Positions 35,501 to 46,400 of a stretch of DNA of 64,000 nt are shown here, in pieces. The DNA lies in assembly GCA_963969365.1 (NCBI GenBank), contig OZ017750.1, positions 3,410,001 to 3,474,000 on the forward strand, written 5' to 3'. This DNA is from Asterochloris sp. CNOR1. Lineage: Eukaryota > Chlorophyta > Trebouxiophyceae > Trebouxiales > Trebouxiaceae. Positions within the stretch are counted from its first letter, which is position 1; every line of letters begins with the position of its first letter. The notes beneath the pieces were generated by a model. It searched no databases, was not told the DNA's origin, and saw only the letters and a program-made list of their open reading frames with translations. The position numbers and the translations under genes were made by a program.

Positions 35501-37109
35501 CCGTTGCATTGGCTGCTTGATGGTATACCTTGCTGGCTGAGTTGCACAAAGTGCTTGCCTATGCAGAGCCTGGACAGAAACAACCAGAAATTAACAGCAA
35601 GGCAGCCTGCTGTCTGATTTCCCTGTCTGTTCAAGCGGGAGGCCCTGGGCTGCCGCAGTGCAGCTCAGCCTCCACTGCTTGCCAGTTGGTCCAACCTCAG
35701 GAAAAATCATGGCCATGCCTGTGGGATCTTACAGGTAGGGGGATGAGAGGCCTGTTGGATGCAAAGCAGCAGCCCCCTGACGCCCACCATCAGGCAAGCA
35801 CATTCTCAGGATGCCACACGGCCAAGTCTTGGCGCCGGTCTGCTCTTGACCACTACTGTGGCACTGTGCCTGCCATGACTGACGGCAGCCCCTTCTCCGT
35901 TGTTGGCCAGGCAGACTTCCGCAAAGACAGCTGGGATCACGTCTGGGACCAGCCAGCTCCAGAGTGTCGGTGGCTTGTCCCGGCAAGGCTGGCATCAGCA
36001 GTTCCCTCCCCATCGCCCAGACAGACCCCCATGTCTGCAGCTGGGGTCACCTGTGGGGCCAGTGAGCTCCAGCCCCTCTGTGGCAGTGGCCCCTCCACAG
36101 CTGACACCAGCAGTGGAGCGAGGCCCCTCCTCGTCCTCTTCCACCAGAGTGGACAGCTGCGGCACCTCCAGCGTGACAGTGCCCTGCTGCTGCTCTTGGA
36201 ACTGCCCCACGCTGACGGCAGCAGCTCTCTGCAGGCTGCAATGGTCTGTCTGGTCTGCCAGCAGGTCACCTGAAACAGCCAGGGTACAGCATGAAGAGGA
36301 CTCCCCGGGTGTAACAAGGATGCTTCAATGGCAGCAGACTGTGCCGCAGCACTTCTGAGAAGAACGGCACTGGGATTGGCAACGCGCTGTCTGCTTTCAA
36401 GGCATGCTGCGCAGGGCCAAGGGTCAGCCTGGCCCTGTAGTTCGGCTGACGGGGGCAGTGATGGCTCAGTTGCATGCTGCTAGGATGGTTCACCTAGTGA
36501 GGGTACACTCGCCGTCACGCCGGGAGAGGCCTGCGCTTGCCATGGGAAGGTCCCAGTGTGGCCTGCAGAGCGTGCACATCAGCCCTCACAGCAGGCGCTA
36601 AGCGCGCGAAGCCCCTAAATGAACCTGCGACAAATGCTGCACCCACAGCCTGGTGCACCCACAGCCTGATGCACCGCGACAACAGCTGCAGACCTGTCAG
36701 CTCCATGGTGCTGGTAGCTGGGCTGGCCATCATCGCGATGCTTGGCGCTGCTGCCGCCGGCATGGGCTGGTCCATTGCGCTGGGCCCCCCAGCTGACTCT
36801 GCAGCTGGCTGTGCGGCACGCTCAGGGCTTATGTGCGCAGCGGTGCGCTGCCTCTTTGTCTCTGGAGTCTGCAGGCGCATCGGCTTGATATGCATTTTGA
36901 GGCCCTGCTCCTGGTCCAAACATACAAGAAAGGGGCAGATGGCCTGTGCAGACACAGCAACTGCCGCGAATCACCTCCTCCTCTTCAAACAGGTGCATGG
37001 TGTGCAGCTGGTGGTCTGGCGCAAAGCTGACACGCCTCCCCATGCTCTTGCGGTCTCTCTTGCGCTTCTGCGCTGAGCCTCCACCAATGCTGGGGCGAGC
37101 AGACTTCAT
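23593..37109 (-). CDS. KNL1: kinetochore scaffold KNL1/Spc105/Spc7
   Basis: Outer-kinetochore scaffold of the KMN network; recruits PP1 and Bub proteins. Twenty-six exons: 36975-37109, 36694-36868, 36051-36269, 35206-35394, 34625-34861, 33866-34375, 33253-33600, 32754-32951, 32164-32273, 31597-31846 (start approximate), 30547-30789, 30039-30347, 29466-29633, 29253-29324, 28959-29074, 28640-28744, 28277-28372, 28022-28180, 27554-27688, 27003-27140, 26590-26712, 25922-26065, 25054-25240, 24184-24477, 23868-23917, 23593-23814. Phases close to 4932 nt, 1643 aa. Residues 26-29 are RVSF, the PP1-docking motif. MELT-type motifs include STMELTG (about 100), LELTG and SMDITLGAD. The Spc7 signature PMPITFQDFLREADVRFM lies near 1087-1104, then a coiled coil and a C-terminal RWD-like region (LLLELDMLRLVFPLLSSVEC). 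Disordered-region exon limits are least certain. Confidence 0.85.
25555..25921 (-). repeat. seven-copy, about 50-bp tandem repeat in a KNL1 intron
   Basis: Units GCCAAGCTTGACAGCCAGCA...GTGACTGCC...AGAC begin near 25563, 25612, 25662, 25713, 25763, 25813 and 25862. The last runs into the donor border of exon 25922-26065. Confidence 0.85.
27905..28060 (-). repeat. echo of the donor end of KNL1 exon 28022-28180, 74-bp unit
   Basis: The exon end NNPPIFQTVQ (border 28022) is repeated as NPPILQTVQ with a donor-like border at about 27948. Confidence 0.8.
30770..31320 (-). repeat. three to four echoes of the acceptor of KNL1 exon 30547-30789, about 172-178-bp unit
   Basis: CCATCCAGCCTGGT...TCCTCTGCCTCTGCAGGCAGTGCAT is found at the real border (30789) and again near 30967 and 31141, with a faint fourth copy near 31308. 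Each carries a RLDGA-like exon fragment. Confidence 0.8.
32390..32545 (-). repeat. two-copy repeat of about 108 bp in a KNL1 intron
   Basis: AGTGCA(C/T)GATCTCA near 32421 recurs near 32501 with matching flanks (GTGCTCAGAAACATGC versus GTGCCCAACAACACGC). Confidence 0.55.
34330..34500 (-). repeat. echo of the acceptor of KNL1 exon 33866-34375
   Basis: GCATCGGCAGTAGGGCTGACAGGGTG... in the exon is matched by GCATCAGCAGCAGGGCTGGTGGGTGG... just upstream of the acceptor, followed in both by CAGGCG-TGG. Offset about 95 bp. Confidence 0.65.
35930..36075 (-). repeat. echo of the donor of KNL1 exon 36051-36269
   Basis: LELTGPTGDPSC at the exon end is echoed as LELAGPRRDPSC about 120 bp into the intron. 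Confidence 0.7.
36975..37109 (-). other. KNL1: KNL1 exon 1: start codon and PP1-docking RVSF motif
   Basis: The 45 codons run from ATG at 37109 to an acidic EEEE end. Basic residues (KRKRDRKSMGRR) lead into RVSF, the arrangement by which KNL1 proteins bind protein phosphatase 1, with a serine inside the motif as the expected Aurora B site. That regulation is known for the family and inferred here. Confidence 0.85.
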
Positions 37110-37388
37110 GATGCAAAGAAGCTCTCAAGAGCAAGTGTGATGTGACAAGGGATCAGGTGGCCTTTCCCAGTCAAATCATGCTCTTGCCAGGTGCCAGGAC
37201 CCTGTACGACTCTGCCGGCATGCACAGGCTACCTGCTTCCGGGTGCGAGATTGGGAGGCCATGCACTTCGGTTAGCAAGCAATTGACTGGTCAAACGCAA
37301 GCAAAGCTTCACAACGAGGCAGGTCAAATTGGTTGCATGCGATCCTGGATCCACGACATGGGACGGGATCGGCTCGTTGCCGGAATCC

Positions 37389-40042
37389 TCAAGCCTGCAG
37401 GCCCTTCAATGGCTGCCTCCACTGTGGGACAGCCCTGCTCTGGATGTGCCGGATGAAAGAACTGTCTTTGGGCTTGTGGCGCTCCTCCTGGTCTGCAATC
37501 TTCCGTTGAGCAACTGAGGCAGTCGCCTGCAGCATGACACATCTCGCTATAAAGCCTGTTGCCAGAGGACGCACAGCGTCTTGTTGCAAGCCCACCTTCA
37601 GCAGGCGCTGCGGATCTCTGGCAACATTCTGGTCAAACCGCTGAGACACCTGCAACCAGCAGTCGCAACATATGAGCACGAATGCCTAGCACTGTCAGCA
37701 GGCAGTCGCAGTTCGAAGGCTGACCTCCTGGCTCAGGCTCTTCAACCTGCGCTGCCTGGCCTGCTGCTCCTTCAGCTTGGCAGCTGCGGCTTCTGCCTTA
37801 CGCTGCGTCAGCTTTTCAGCACGCGACGCAAGGCGCTGCTGCTGCTCAGGAGTCAGGGCAGGTGCCTTGACTTCTGCCGCAGCTGCTGCCAGCGCAGCCT
37901 CCTCTTGTTCTCTCAGCTTGTGGTCCTGCAAGGCGGCTGAGCTGATTGAGGAGTAGCGCAGGGCATGGATGCATGCAGCACATACTTTCTCCAAGGCTCA
38001 CCCTCAAATGTCGATACTGCTGCAACTGCTCCTTCCTGGCGGCTTGCTGCTGCTCATGCTGTGCTGCAGCGGCCTGCACACATCTGAGCAGATGTGATTG
38101 AATGTGTGCGTGGGCATGCTTCAGCCCAGACATCAGACAGGCAGCCTTGGACACACCTGCTCCTGTGCCCTCTGGCGCTCCTGCTCAGCTTCAGCAGCCT
38201 GCCTGGCCTGCGCTTCCCTCTGCGCCTTCCATTCACTCAAGGCCTGCTTCTGCACCTCCCTGCATGTGCCAAGCAGGGTTTACTTGATGCAACTGGCTTG
38301 AAGTGATCTGGTACCAGTGCTTGCTGGCCTGGCCTGGTACACGCCACTGCACACTCAATCAGAGCCCACCATGCAAAGTCAACTTTGAAGGAAGCACAGC
38401 CTGCCTGCTGTGCTGCGATGTGTAAGCACTGCTTGAGTGCATTTGCCCAGTCAGGCACCACTGCACTCGCCTAAAGAGCCTCTCCTCCTGTACAGCCTTC
38501 TGGTGCTCAGCCCGGTCCTGCCTGGCAGGGGCACACTCAGCTTCAGCACGCACAGAAGCTGCCGCCCGCTCTGCATTCCTGTGGTCCCTCCACTCTGCCA
38601 TGGCAATACGCTTCTTCACATACAGGTCCTGGTACTCTGCATGCCACCTGCACAGTGGCCACCAGTTTCATGCTGTGAGGGTTGCAGAAGGCAGCAGACC
38701 GCACCCACTGACCCTGTCCAATCTCAGCTGCTCAAAGCTGGGACGCGTACAGTTTCGCAAGAACTGCTGCAACTGGATCAGCGTGAGACCTTGACGAGGT
38801 AGCAGGGACTGCCTGAGGACCACTAGTCACACCTGTCCAATGCAGCTCACCTGGCATGGGCAATGACCGCTGTCCGGTTTTTGCTAGGAAGGTGGTCGTC
38901 GCACTCCAGCACAGTGAGACTGTAGTCCCCCTTGCAGGCCTTCAGGACCCGCTCAAAAGCCTCATGATCATCTGGGTGCCACCCGCCTGTGGTACCATGC
39001 TCTGCTGCAAAAGCCTCGAAAGCTAGAACCTCTGGGAGCAGCCCTCCATTGCCCTCCTGCAGAGAGTGTGCCTGTGAGCAGTCATGGCCAAAGCAGCCAG
39101 TCCCTTCACCATGCCATAGCAGTCTGTGAGTTGCTGAGATGCACAAGACATGGGACTGAACACAGGCTTGCTGTCTGCAGGACACTCTGCGTGGAGCATC
39201 ACCTGGTGCCTCTGGATGGTGTGCTGTGTCCTGGGCGCTGCACCCTGATGCCCAGCATGCCGAGGCTCAGCAGCTTCCCAAGCTGGAGAGCGCAGGCGCT
39301 CGCACATCACCTCAAGGTCCCTCCCCAGTGTTTGCTCCTGCAGCCAAATTTACTAGAGTCAACCTGTGGTCAAGCTGCTGCCTGCTCAGCGCCTGGCAGA
39401 GGCAAAGCTTTTCCCAGGGCATGCCTGGGGCATGCAGGGGGTGACCAGCAGGTGTAAAAGTGCAGGCCGTGAGGGCTCTCTGCTGTATACTCCTGGGTGG
39501 CTCAGAAGTGCAGGCAGTGCTGCCAGCTCACTTTTGCCAGTAGCTCCTCAAATTGCTGCTGCTGCTGCTCCTTCAGAGCCATGATCTCCTGCTCCCCAGC
39601 ATCCATGGCTGCTGCAAGGTCTTCAATGTATTGCCTGTCTCCACGAGGGTGTTCCAGCCTCGACACCACAAGATACACCATGGCCCTGATGCGCTGGCAT
39701 CGTGACTGCAGCTTGCGCTTGAGCTGCTGCCGATCCTGCAGCTGCTGCGCCACCTGCACCTCCAGGGCGCGGGCATCCCTACACAAGGATTTGTCTTAGC
39801 TGCAGGCGAAGCAGATGTGCAGCTGCAGCTTCAGACAGGGAGCCCCACCTGAAAGACTGAGCAGGAAACTTGAGTTCGAGCTCCAGCCCTAGTTGTTTCT
39901 GGTGCAGACTTTGGAGGCCAGTCAGCCAGTCTCTGCGCTCAACGGCTGAAGCAGGCACCTGTCGTGGGGCAGAAAGCTGGCTAATCTGCCTGTTTGATGT
40001 GGGGGGGCCAACGTGCACCACCTGTACTGCATGCCTCGGCAT
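37389..40042 (-). CDS. CCDC112-like coiled-coil protein (centriolar satellite / basal-body family)
   Basis: Exons 39849-40042, 39532-39778, 39203-39337, 38851-39056, 38471-38647, 38157-38259, 38002-38073, 37725-37925, 37596-37649, 37389-37526 splice in phase to 1527 nt, 508 aa. The N terminal half is heptad-rich. Near residue 216 is GGWHPDDHEAFERVLKACKG followed by a leucine/proline turn and RWHAEYQDLYVKKRIAMAEW, matching the SANT-like GGWDDYDHQNF... block I recall from animal CCDC112. The C-terminal third is charged coiled coil. The end SRAVPQWRQ also recalls that family. The intron after 38471 needs a GC donor (AG|GCGAGT) to keep frame. KNL1 starts only 280 bp downstream on the same strand. 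Family assignment is from remembered motifs, not a search. Confidence 0.75.
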
Positions 40043-40484
40043 GTTCTGATTCTGGTATTGAGCAGGCCTGCTTAGGCAGCAGATCTTGGCGAACTGATAC
40101 CACTTGGAGAATGGTCAACAAACAGCAGATCGCGCCATAGAAGCACTTGACGCATCCGGCTGACTGCCTGGATCATGGAGAACAGCCAGGGCAGCTCTGG
40201 AGGGCTGCCTGCTGTTCCTGAGAATGGTGGGGCCGGCTAGCCAAGCCAGGACCGCTGATCCTGTGTAGTACAGACTGTGATTACTGAGGTTGTCGCCATG
40301 ATGGCTGCAGAATGGATGTCAGGACCTGACTTTGCCCTGCAACACCTCGCAGAGGGCCCTGGGAGCCTTCAGGATGCCCAGCTCAGCAAGCAGCAAGCAG
40401 CAGAGGTCTGTTTGCACATGTGCTGCACATCTCGCTGGCTACATTGCTGCTTGTTGCATCATGCTGTTTCCTGCTGCTCTGCAG
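40043..40484. promoter_or_regulatory. divergent promoter between CCDC112-like and TACC-like genes
   Basis: A 442-bp gap separates the two start codons. A TGCAG acceptor directly abuts the TACC-like ATG at 40485, so a 5' UTR exon and intron probably lie here. No TATA box or palindrome stood out. Confidence 0.4.
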
Positions 40485-43400
40485 ATGTCAGAAGCCGCTC
40501 GCCGCCAGAGCCTGATCAACCTGCGCAAGAGCGGCGGCATTGCCTCCAAGATTGGACTGTGGGAGAAGAAGGTCCCAGAGCCAGGTGTGAATTGCTGCAC
40601 TTTTGCCGCTGCGACAGCTTGGTCAATGATGGATTGCTGTTGTGAGCATGTGCTGCAAGGCTCGAACAACACCAACATGACTCAGTAAGGCCGTTGTGCA
40701 CCGCAGGCCCTGCGCTGGCACGGCCAGGTCGGCTGCGTGCGACAATACAGTCTGGGCTGGCAGCTTCCTTCGCAGAGGGCAGGAATCCTGCCATGGGCTT
40801 CACAGGCAGCAAGGCACAGCTGCCATCGGAGGCCAGAGGCAGACGTGCTGCAGAGGCCAGCACAAGTGGACATGACGGCACTGCTGTCTGCACAGCAGGG
40901 TCCCTCAGTGCTGGCTTGGCTGCACAGGCAGTTGCTAAGGTCCAGAGGAGGGCTGCAGGACAGCCTGGGGCTCAGGCGCAGGCGCGCACGGTGCCAGGGA
41001 ATGGTGTGGGCCAGACATGCTGCATAGACGCAGACGCCAGCAAAGCGATGTCCGCAGGCGCTGCCAGCAGATCAGAGAACAGAGGCAGCTCTGCTGCACA
41101 CCCTGAGCGCGCTGCCCTGCAGCCCAAGTCTGTGCCTTTCGGCAGCCCTGACAGGCGCTGGCGAGCCCCGCTGAATCCAGTTCAGGCCCAGGGGAGCCCT
41201 CATACTGCAGGTGCAGGTGAGGCTGCTGGTGAAAGTCTGGAGTGAATGGCTGAGACACAGGTGCTTTGGCAAGCACCCTGTGCTCTCGTCCTGGGCAAGC
41301 ACTTTTGCGCTTACATGTTAATGGTCAAGTCAATCTGTTTAGCATGTCTAAAAGCTTGACATACGGCCACAGCTGGGCCTTGTACTCCAGGCTCGCCGTC
41401 AGCTGCTGAGGCCTCGTTTGAGCAGCTGTCAATAGAGGCTGCCTCCCCCTCTGGCTCAGCCATGCCGCATGCTGCATCTGATGCTGGCAACCCATCCGAG
41501 GAGAGGGTGGCAGCGCAGGCTGCTGAGCGGCAGAGCAGCCCCAGCATGGTCCATGCTGCTGGGTCACAGCAGCCACCACAGACAAGCAAGGGACGAGGCA
41601 GCCCTGAGCAGTGGCATGAAGCTTCAATTGGCAGCGCTGAGGATGATGCCTGGCATGATGCTGCCGATGAGCCAGGTAGGACAGTCACCGCAGACCAACT
41701 GCGCTGGCAATCATGTGAGTTGCGGTCACGCCTGCTCTATGGCAGTGAAATTTTCTGCAGTTGGCCAAGTTGCCCAGCAGATTGCTGGCTTTGAGCAGGG
41801 AGGGGCAGTGGCAAAGGTGTGACACTGCTGACATCTGAGCTGGCGCCATCTACTGCCTACAGGTGCTGATTTGGATGACACCCTCTCATGTGCCAGCGAG
41901 GCGTCCACTGTGGACCTGCCACAGGCAAGGAAGCAGGATATCTTGGGCATCAGAGATCTGGAGACTGAGGACTCTGGCAGTGTGGAAGGGCAGGACTGGG
42001 CTGGTGCCACCACTGCAGAGGCTCCAGGTGCACAACAGCGCCCCTTATTGCATTTCAGTGGTGCAGTGGCCTTGCTTGATAGTCCATGCCTTATTGCATG
42101 GGCCTTTCCTTGACACTCACATTGCAACCCTGGTCAAGCTACGGGAGGCCATGATGGCCATCTCCTTCTGGTGCGTCGGTTGTGGTGCAGCCCAGTCTGG
42201 AATGCTGCAGGGCAATTGACCACAGCAGGGGCATTGATGCTAGCAGTGCAAATGCAAATTGCCCCTCCTGCTGGTGAGGCGGAAGAAACCCCTACTTCAC
42301 GTGTGGCGGCAGCTCAGCAGAGCACGAGGCCAGATGCTGGCACAGTGGCCAGCAGAAGGGGCAGCACTGGCATGCAGAGCGACCACCGCGCTGCAGCTGC
42401 AACGCCACCCATCAGGGCAGAGCTGCTGGAAGCCTTTGGCAGCTTGGGCAAGGCGCAGCCTGCCGCCAGCTCAGCGGCTGGGAGTACCACTGGGGCGGGC
42501 CAGCACCGGGAAATGCCAGGCCAGCACGGTGCTGCTGCTGGCCAGGGCAGCTGTCCCTACAAAGAGCAGGAGGCGGGGTGGCCAGCTGCTGGTATGAATC
42601 CCGGGGCTGCAGCGCTAGGCAGAGGCAGCCTAGTTCGAAGCTCACTGGCTGGCTCATGCATCAGGCCCGACCTATTGGAGGTTTTTGGCAGCAGCAGCAA
42701 GGAGCCTGCAGCTGTAATCACGCCTGAGGATGCACCCGCGACCCTGGCACCAGATGACCTGTCCAGCACCTGCAGACGCTCAGCGGTCAGCAGCTATGGA
42801 GAGGGTTTGGGGTTGCCCATCAACCGCGCGGCAGCTGCAGAGTCCGCAGAGTCCGCAGAGCAGGCAGAGAGCAGTGCTCAGCCAGCAGATGCAATGACTG
42901 GCAGTGAGGGAGGCGCAGCTGGCACTCAGTCGGACGCTGCTCAGAGGACGCCTGTCAGCGTTCACAGCAGCTGGGCGTCTGTGGCAACCACAGTGCCCGT
43001 CACACAGCTGCACGGTGCCCATGACGCGCGGGGTACGCCACTGGGCCAGGCTCTGCCTGGGCTTGCGCTGATGTCCCTTCTGAGGGCCAACAGCCCAGCC
43101 GCAGCACAACCAGAGCTGGCTGAGGCTACTGCTGCTGCAGAGCCAGCTGTCCGGCAACCATCTGTCTGGGAGGCTGCTGGGCAGGGGGCCGTCGGGCAGG
43201 AGGGCGCTTCCTTTGAGCTGGCTGTAGAAGAGCAGGCAGCAGGTGTCCATACTGGCACCACAGCCAGGGTGGAGGCCTTTCTGGACAGGCTGTTTGAGGG
43301 GGTCACTGCCAACCTGTCAGCAGCTGGCGCTGTGCCTCCTGCGGGTGCACCCGCCGCTGCAGCAGCTGACACTGGGTCAGCAGCAGCTCAAGCTGAGCCA

Positions 43401-46400
43401 GAGGCGGCGCAGCGCAGTCTCAAGCGCCTTGCATCAAAGGTAAGGAATGCTGTCAGCCTATGAGCCATACTGCATATGCTCATGTGCCTCATGAAGCTGC
43501 GGGTCGAATGCCATCAGCCAGCAAGCCTATATGAGCCACGCGTGTGTGACCTGGTCAGTTGCTGCCTGCCGGGTAGGTAGAGTTTCCCTGCACTCATCCG
43601 CCTCCTACTAGCTGATGCAGTACAGCAGCACTGGGAGACCACACCCAACGAGCAGACGGGAGCTCCCACATCCTGCCTGTTCACACGACTGCAGGCTGAA
43701 ATCGAGGGCCAGCCTGCTCAGAAGACGCTCAAACTTGGTGACGCTGATTTCATCCAGGAGCAGCCAGATGGAGGCCTGGAGAGGCTTCTAGACACAGCTG
43801 CCAGCAGCCTGGTGGCTGACGCCATGAGCCAGGCACTGGCAGAGTTGGCGGCAGAGGTGGCTGCAGGGAGAGCAGCAGCCGCCTGCACTGATGGGCAGGG
43901 CCAGCCAGATGCTGTGTTGGCAGGGGCTGTGGCATTGGGTGCTGCTGGGGGAGCAGCAGGTGCTGCCCCAAGCCGAGTTGTGGAGAAGCAGCTGAGCGCT
44001 GCTCTGGCTGATGAGGAGGCAGCTGCAGCGCCGGAGGGGCAGGCAGCCACCCCTGGCTCCACTTTCGGGCCAGCTGAACAGTCGCAGACTGTCCTGCCTA
44101 GTGCAGCAGTGACACCTGCTGAATTGCTGCGCTCAGGACAGCTGGTTGGCGCTACCACAAGCCCAGGGCACCATCAGCCAAGCCAGACTCAGGCTGATCA
44201 AGAGCCAGCTGCAGCACCTCAGGAGCAGCCAGCTACTGCTGCCAGTGATGCTGCGGGGGACCGTCAGCAGGCAGAGGCCGTCCTGCAGGCAGCAAAGACT
44301 GCCGCCTCTGCTGGACTGCTGCTCTCAGACCAGCTAGCAAGCCCACCAAGGCACCAGCAGCCAAGCCCGGGGCATGCTGAGGAGGAGCCGGCTGCGCCGC
44401 CTCAGGAGCAGTTGGCCACTCCTGGTGCTGCCGCACCCGCTGTGCAGGCAGATGTTGGGCTGCCTGATTTTGCAGAGGCGCCTGCTGCTCCCGTGGCGCT
44501 GCTCTCAGACCAGCTAGCAGACGCTGAGCAGGCCACGCCTGCAGCAAGCAGTGTGTCAGCTGGCTCTGCAGCAGGAATAGCACAGGTCGCAGCTGCCATG
44601 CACAGTCCTGTGGCTGGCTCTCCAGCAATGGCTGTTTGGGGCATGCCTTCACAGGTACAATCGCAATCGCTGGGACGCGTGCTGCTGTTTGCCTCTCTTG
44701 CAAACATGATGGGGTCCCAAGCAACTCTACACTTATCTTGAGGAGGTTCTGGCAGGCCCAGCATGTCTCCAACAGCGTCCCCACAAGTTGACGTGCTGGC
44801 CTTTGCAGGCACAGTCTGAGATAGAGGCGCCATCTGCCAGCCGCCTGCCAGCCGCCTCTCCACCCAGCGTGCTGTCAGCGCCGCACGTGATTGCCACCGG
44901 CCTGGAGGGAGTAGTGGACCCAGAGGCTGAGGAGCATGAGCAGCCGGCAGGTCTGGAGCAGAGGCGCTGCCAGCCGAGGTGCCTAGACAGTCCCAACTAC
45001 AGGATGGACCATGCTCTGGCGGAGGCTGCGCATGCAGCATCGCATGCGGAGCATGCTGCCATGGGTGAGCATGGGCCCCTGGCTGCGTTGCTCGCCGCGC
45101 TGCTTGCCGCCAGGTCTGGGGGATGTGGGGCGGCGGCTGCAATGTGTTAGTGCCAGGGCCAAAGCAGCCTGCTTCACGGGGGGCAGAGCTGCCTGCTGCC
45201 GTGCGGGCGCTGGCTGCAGTGCTTTGGTGCCAAGGGCAAAGCAGCCTGCCGCATTGCTTGCAGAAGTGCCTGCTGCCATGAAGTGGGGCTGCAGAAAATT
45301 ATATGTACCGTGGGCATTGTAGCCTGTGCAAAGCCCCATGGGACAGGCCGTACCCGGTAGATGCTACACAGGCTGCCTTGCACATGGCATGCTGCTGTGG
45401 GTGGAGCCCTGTCTGAAACCTGGAAGTGACACTTGCTGCATTGCCATTGAGAACCGATGGTGACGTTGCGCTGGCTGCTGCCTTTTTCTTTGCATTGTTG
45501 ATCCCTGTCTGGCATTCACAGCAGAGTGGCAGCTGTCTTGCAGCTTCCTGCAGGTGCAGATGCAAAGTTGCTGCCCAGTCAGTGGTTGCCACTGAAAAGC
45601 TGACACAACACTGTGATACGACTGACGCTCTTGCTGTGCATCAGCCATGCAGGAAAGCTCAGATTGCCAGATTGCCCCATTGCAGGACGCTTTGGGCCGC
45701 TCTCGCTGAGTTCCGTGGGCAGCAACGAGGAGAACATGACCCCAGCCTCGACCAGGCCCAGGTCATTGTTGAGTCGCCACTCTGCAGCAGCTTTTGGCGA
45801 GGATGCTGCCAACTACAGCGCTCAGCAGGCTGCAGACCAGGGCCGGAGCCCAGTGGCTGTGGAGGATAGTGGTGACAGCAGCAGCATGGCTGACACTGTG
45901 GCGCCGTGCCCTGGTGTGCAGCCTGCTGCCACTGGCAGCTCCACAGATGTGGCAGCAGGAGGACACTCCAAGCCAGACCATGCAGTGGTCACAGAGGGCA
46001 CAGACACTGCTGTCAGTGCCGGGAAGGGCGTGGGGGTCGCTGTGGCACCCATCTCAGACACTGCTATACATGCTGGGGATGCTGATGCGACCAGCCCAGG
46101 AGACCCAGCTGATGTTGAACAAACCCCTATCAGCCTGGATGCAGCTGGAGCTCACCAGGATGATGCATCTGCTCAAGCACCTCAGGAGGCGGGGCCGGGG
46201 GCCTCTGAGAGTCTACAGGATGGCAGTGCTCATACCCAGCAGGCAGCTGCTACTAAGGTGATGGCGGCACAGGCGGCAGCTGCAGTGGGCAGAGAGGCTA
46301 GCCCTGATGCTGCTGGGCGTACTGAGCTGGTGACGCCTGGCAGGCCCAGTGGTGAAGCTGCCAGCTCAGCTGTGAGGCCAGAGGCAACGGCAGCTGCCAG

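Noticed and set aside
38700-38815. Possible extra CCDC112-like exon (LQQFLRNCTRPSFEQLRL)
   Set aside because: Its borders give incompatible phases with both neighbours, while exons 38851-39056 and 38471-38647 join directly in phase through the family's conserved block. It may be retained in some transcripts.
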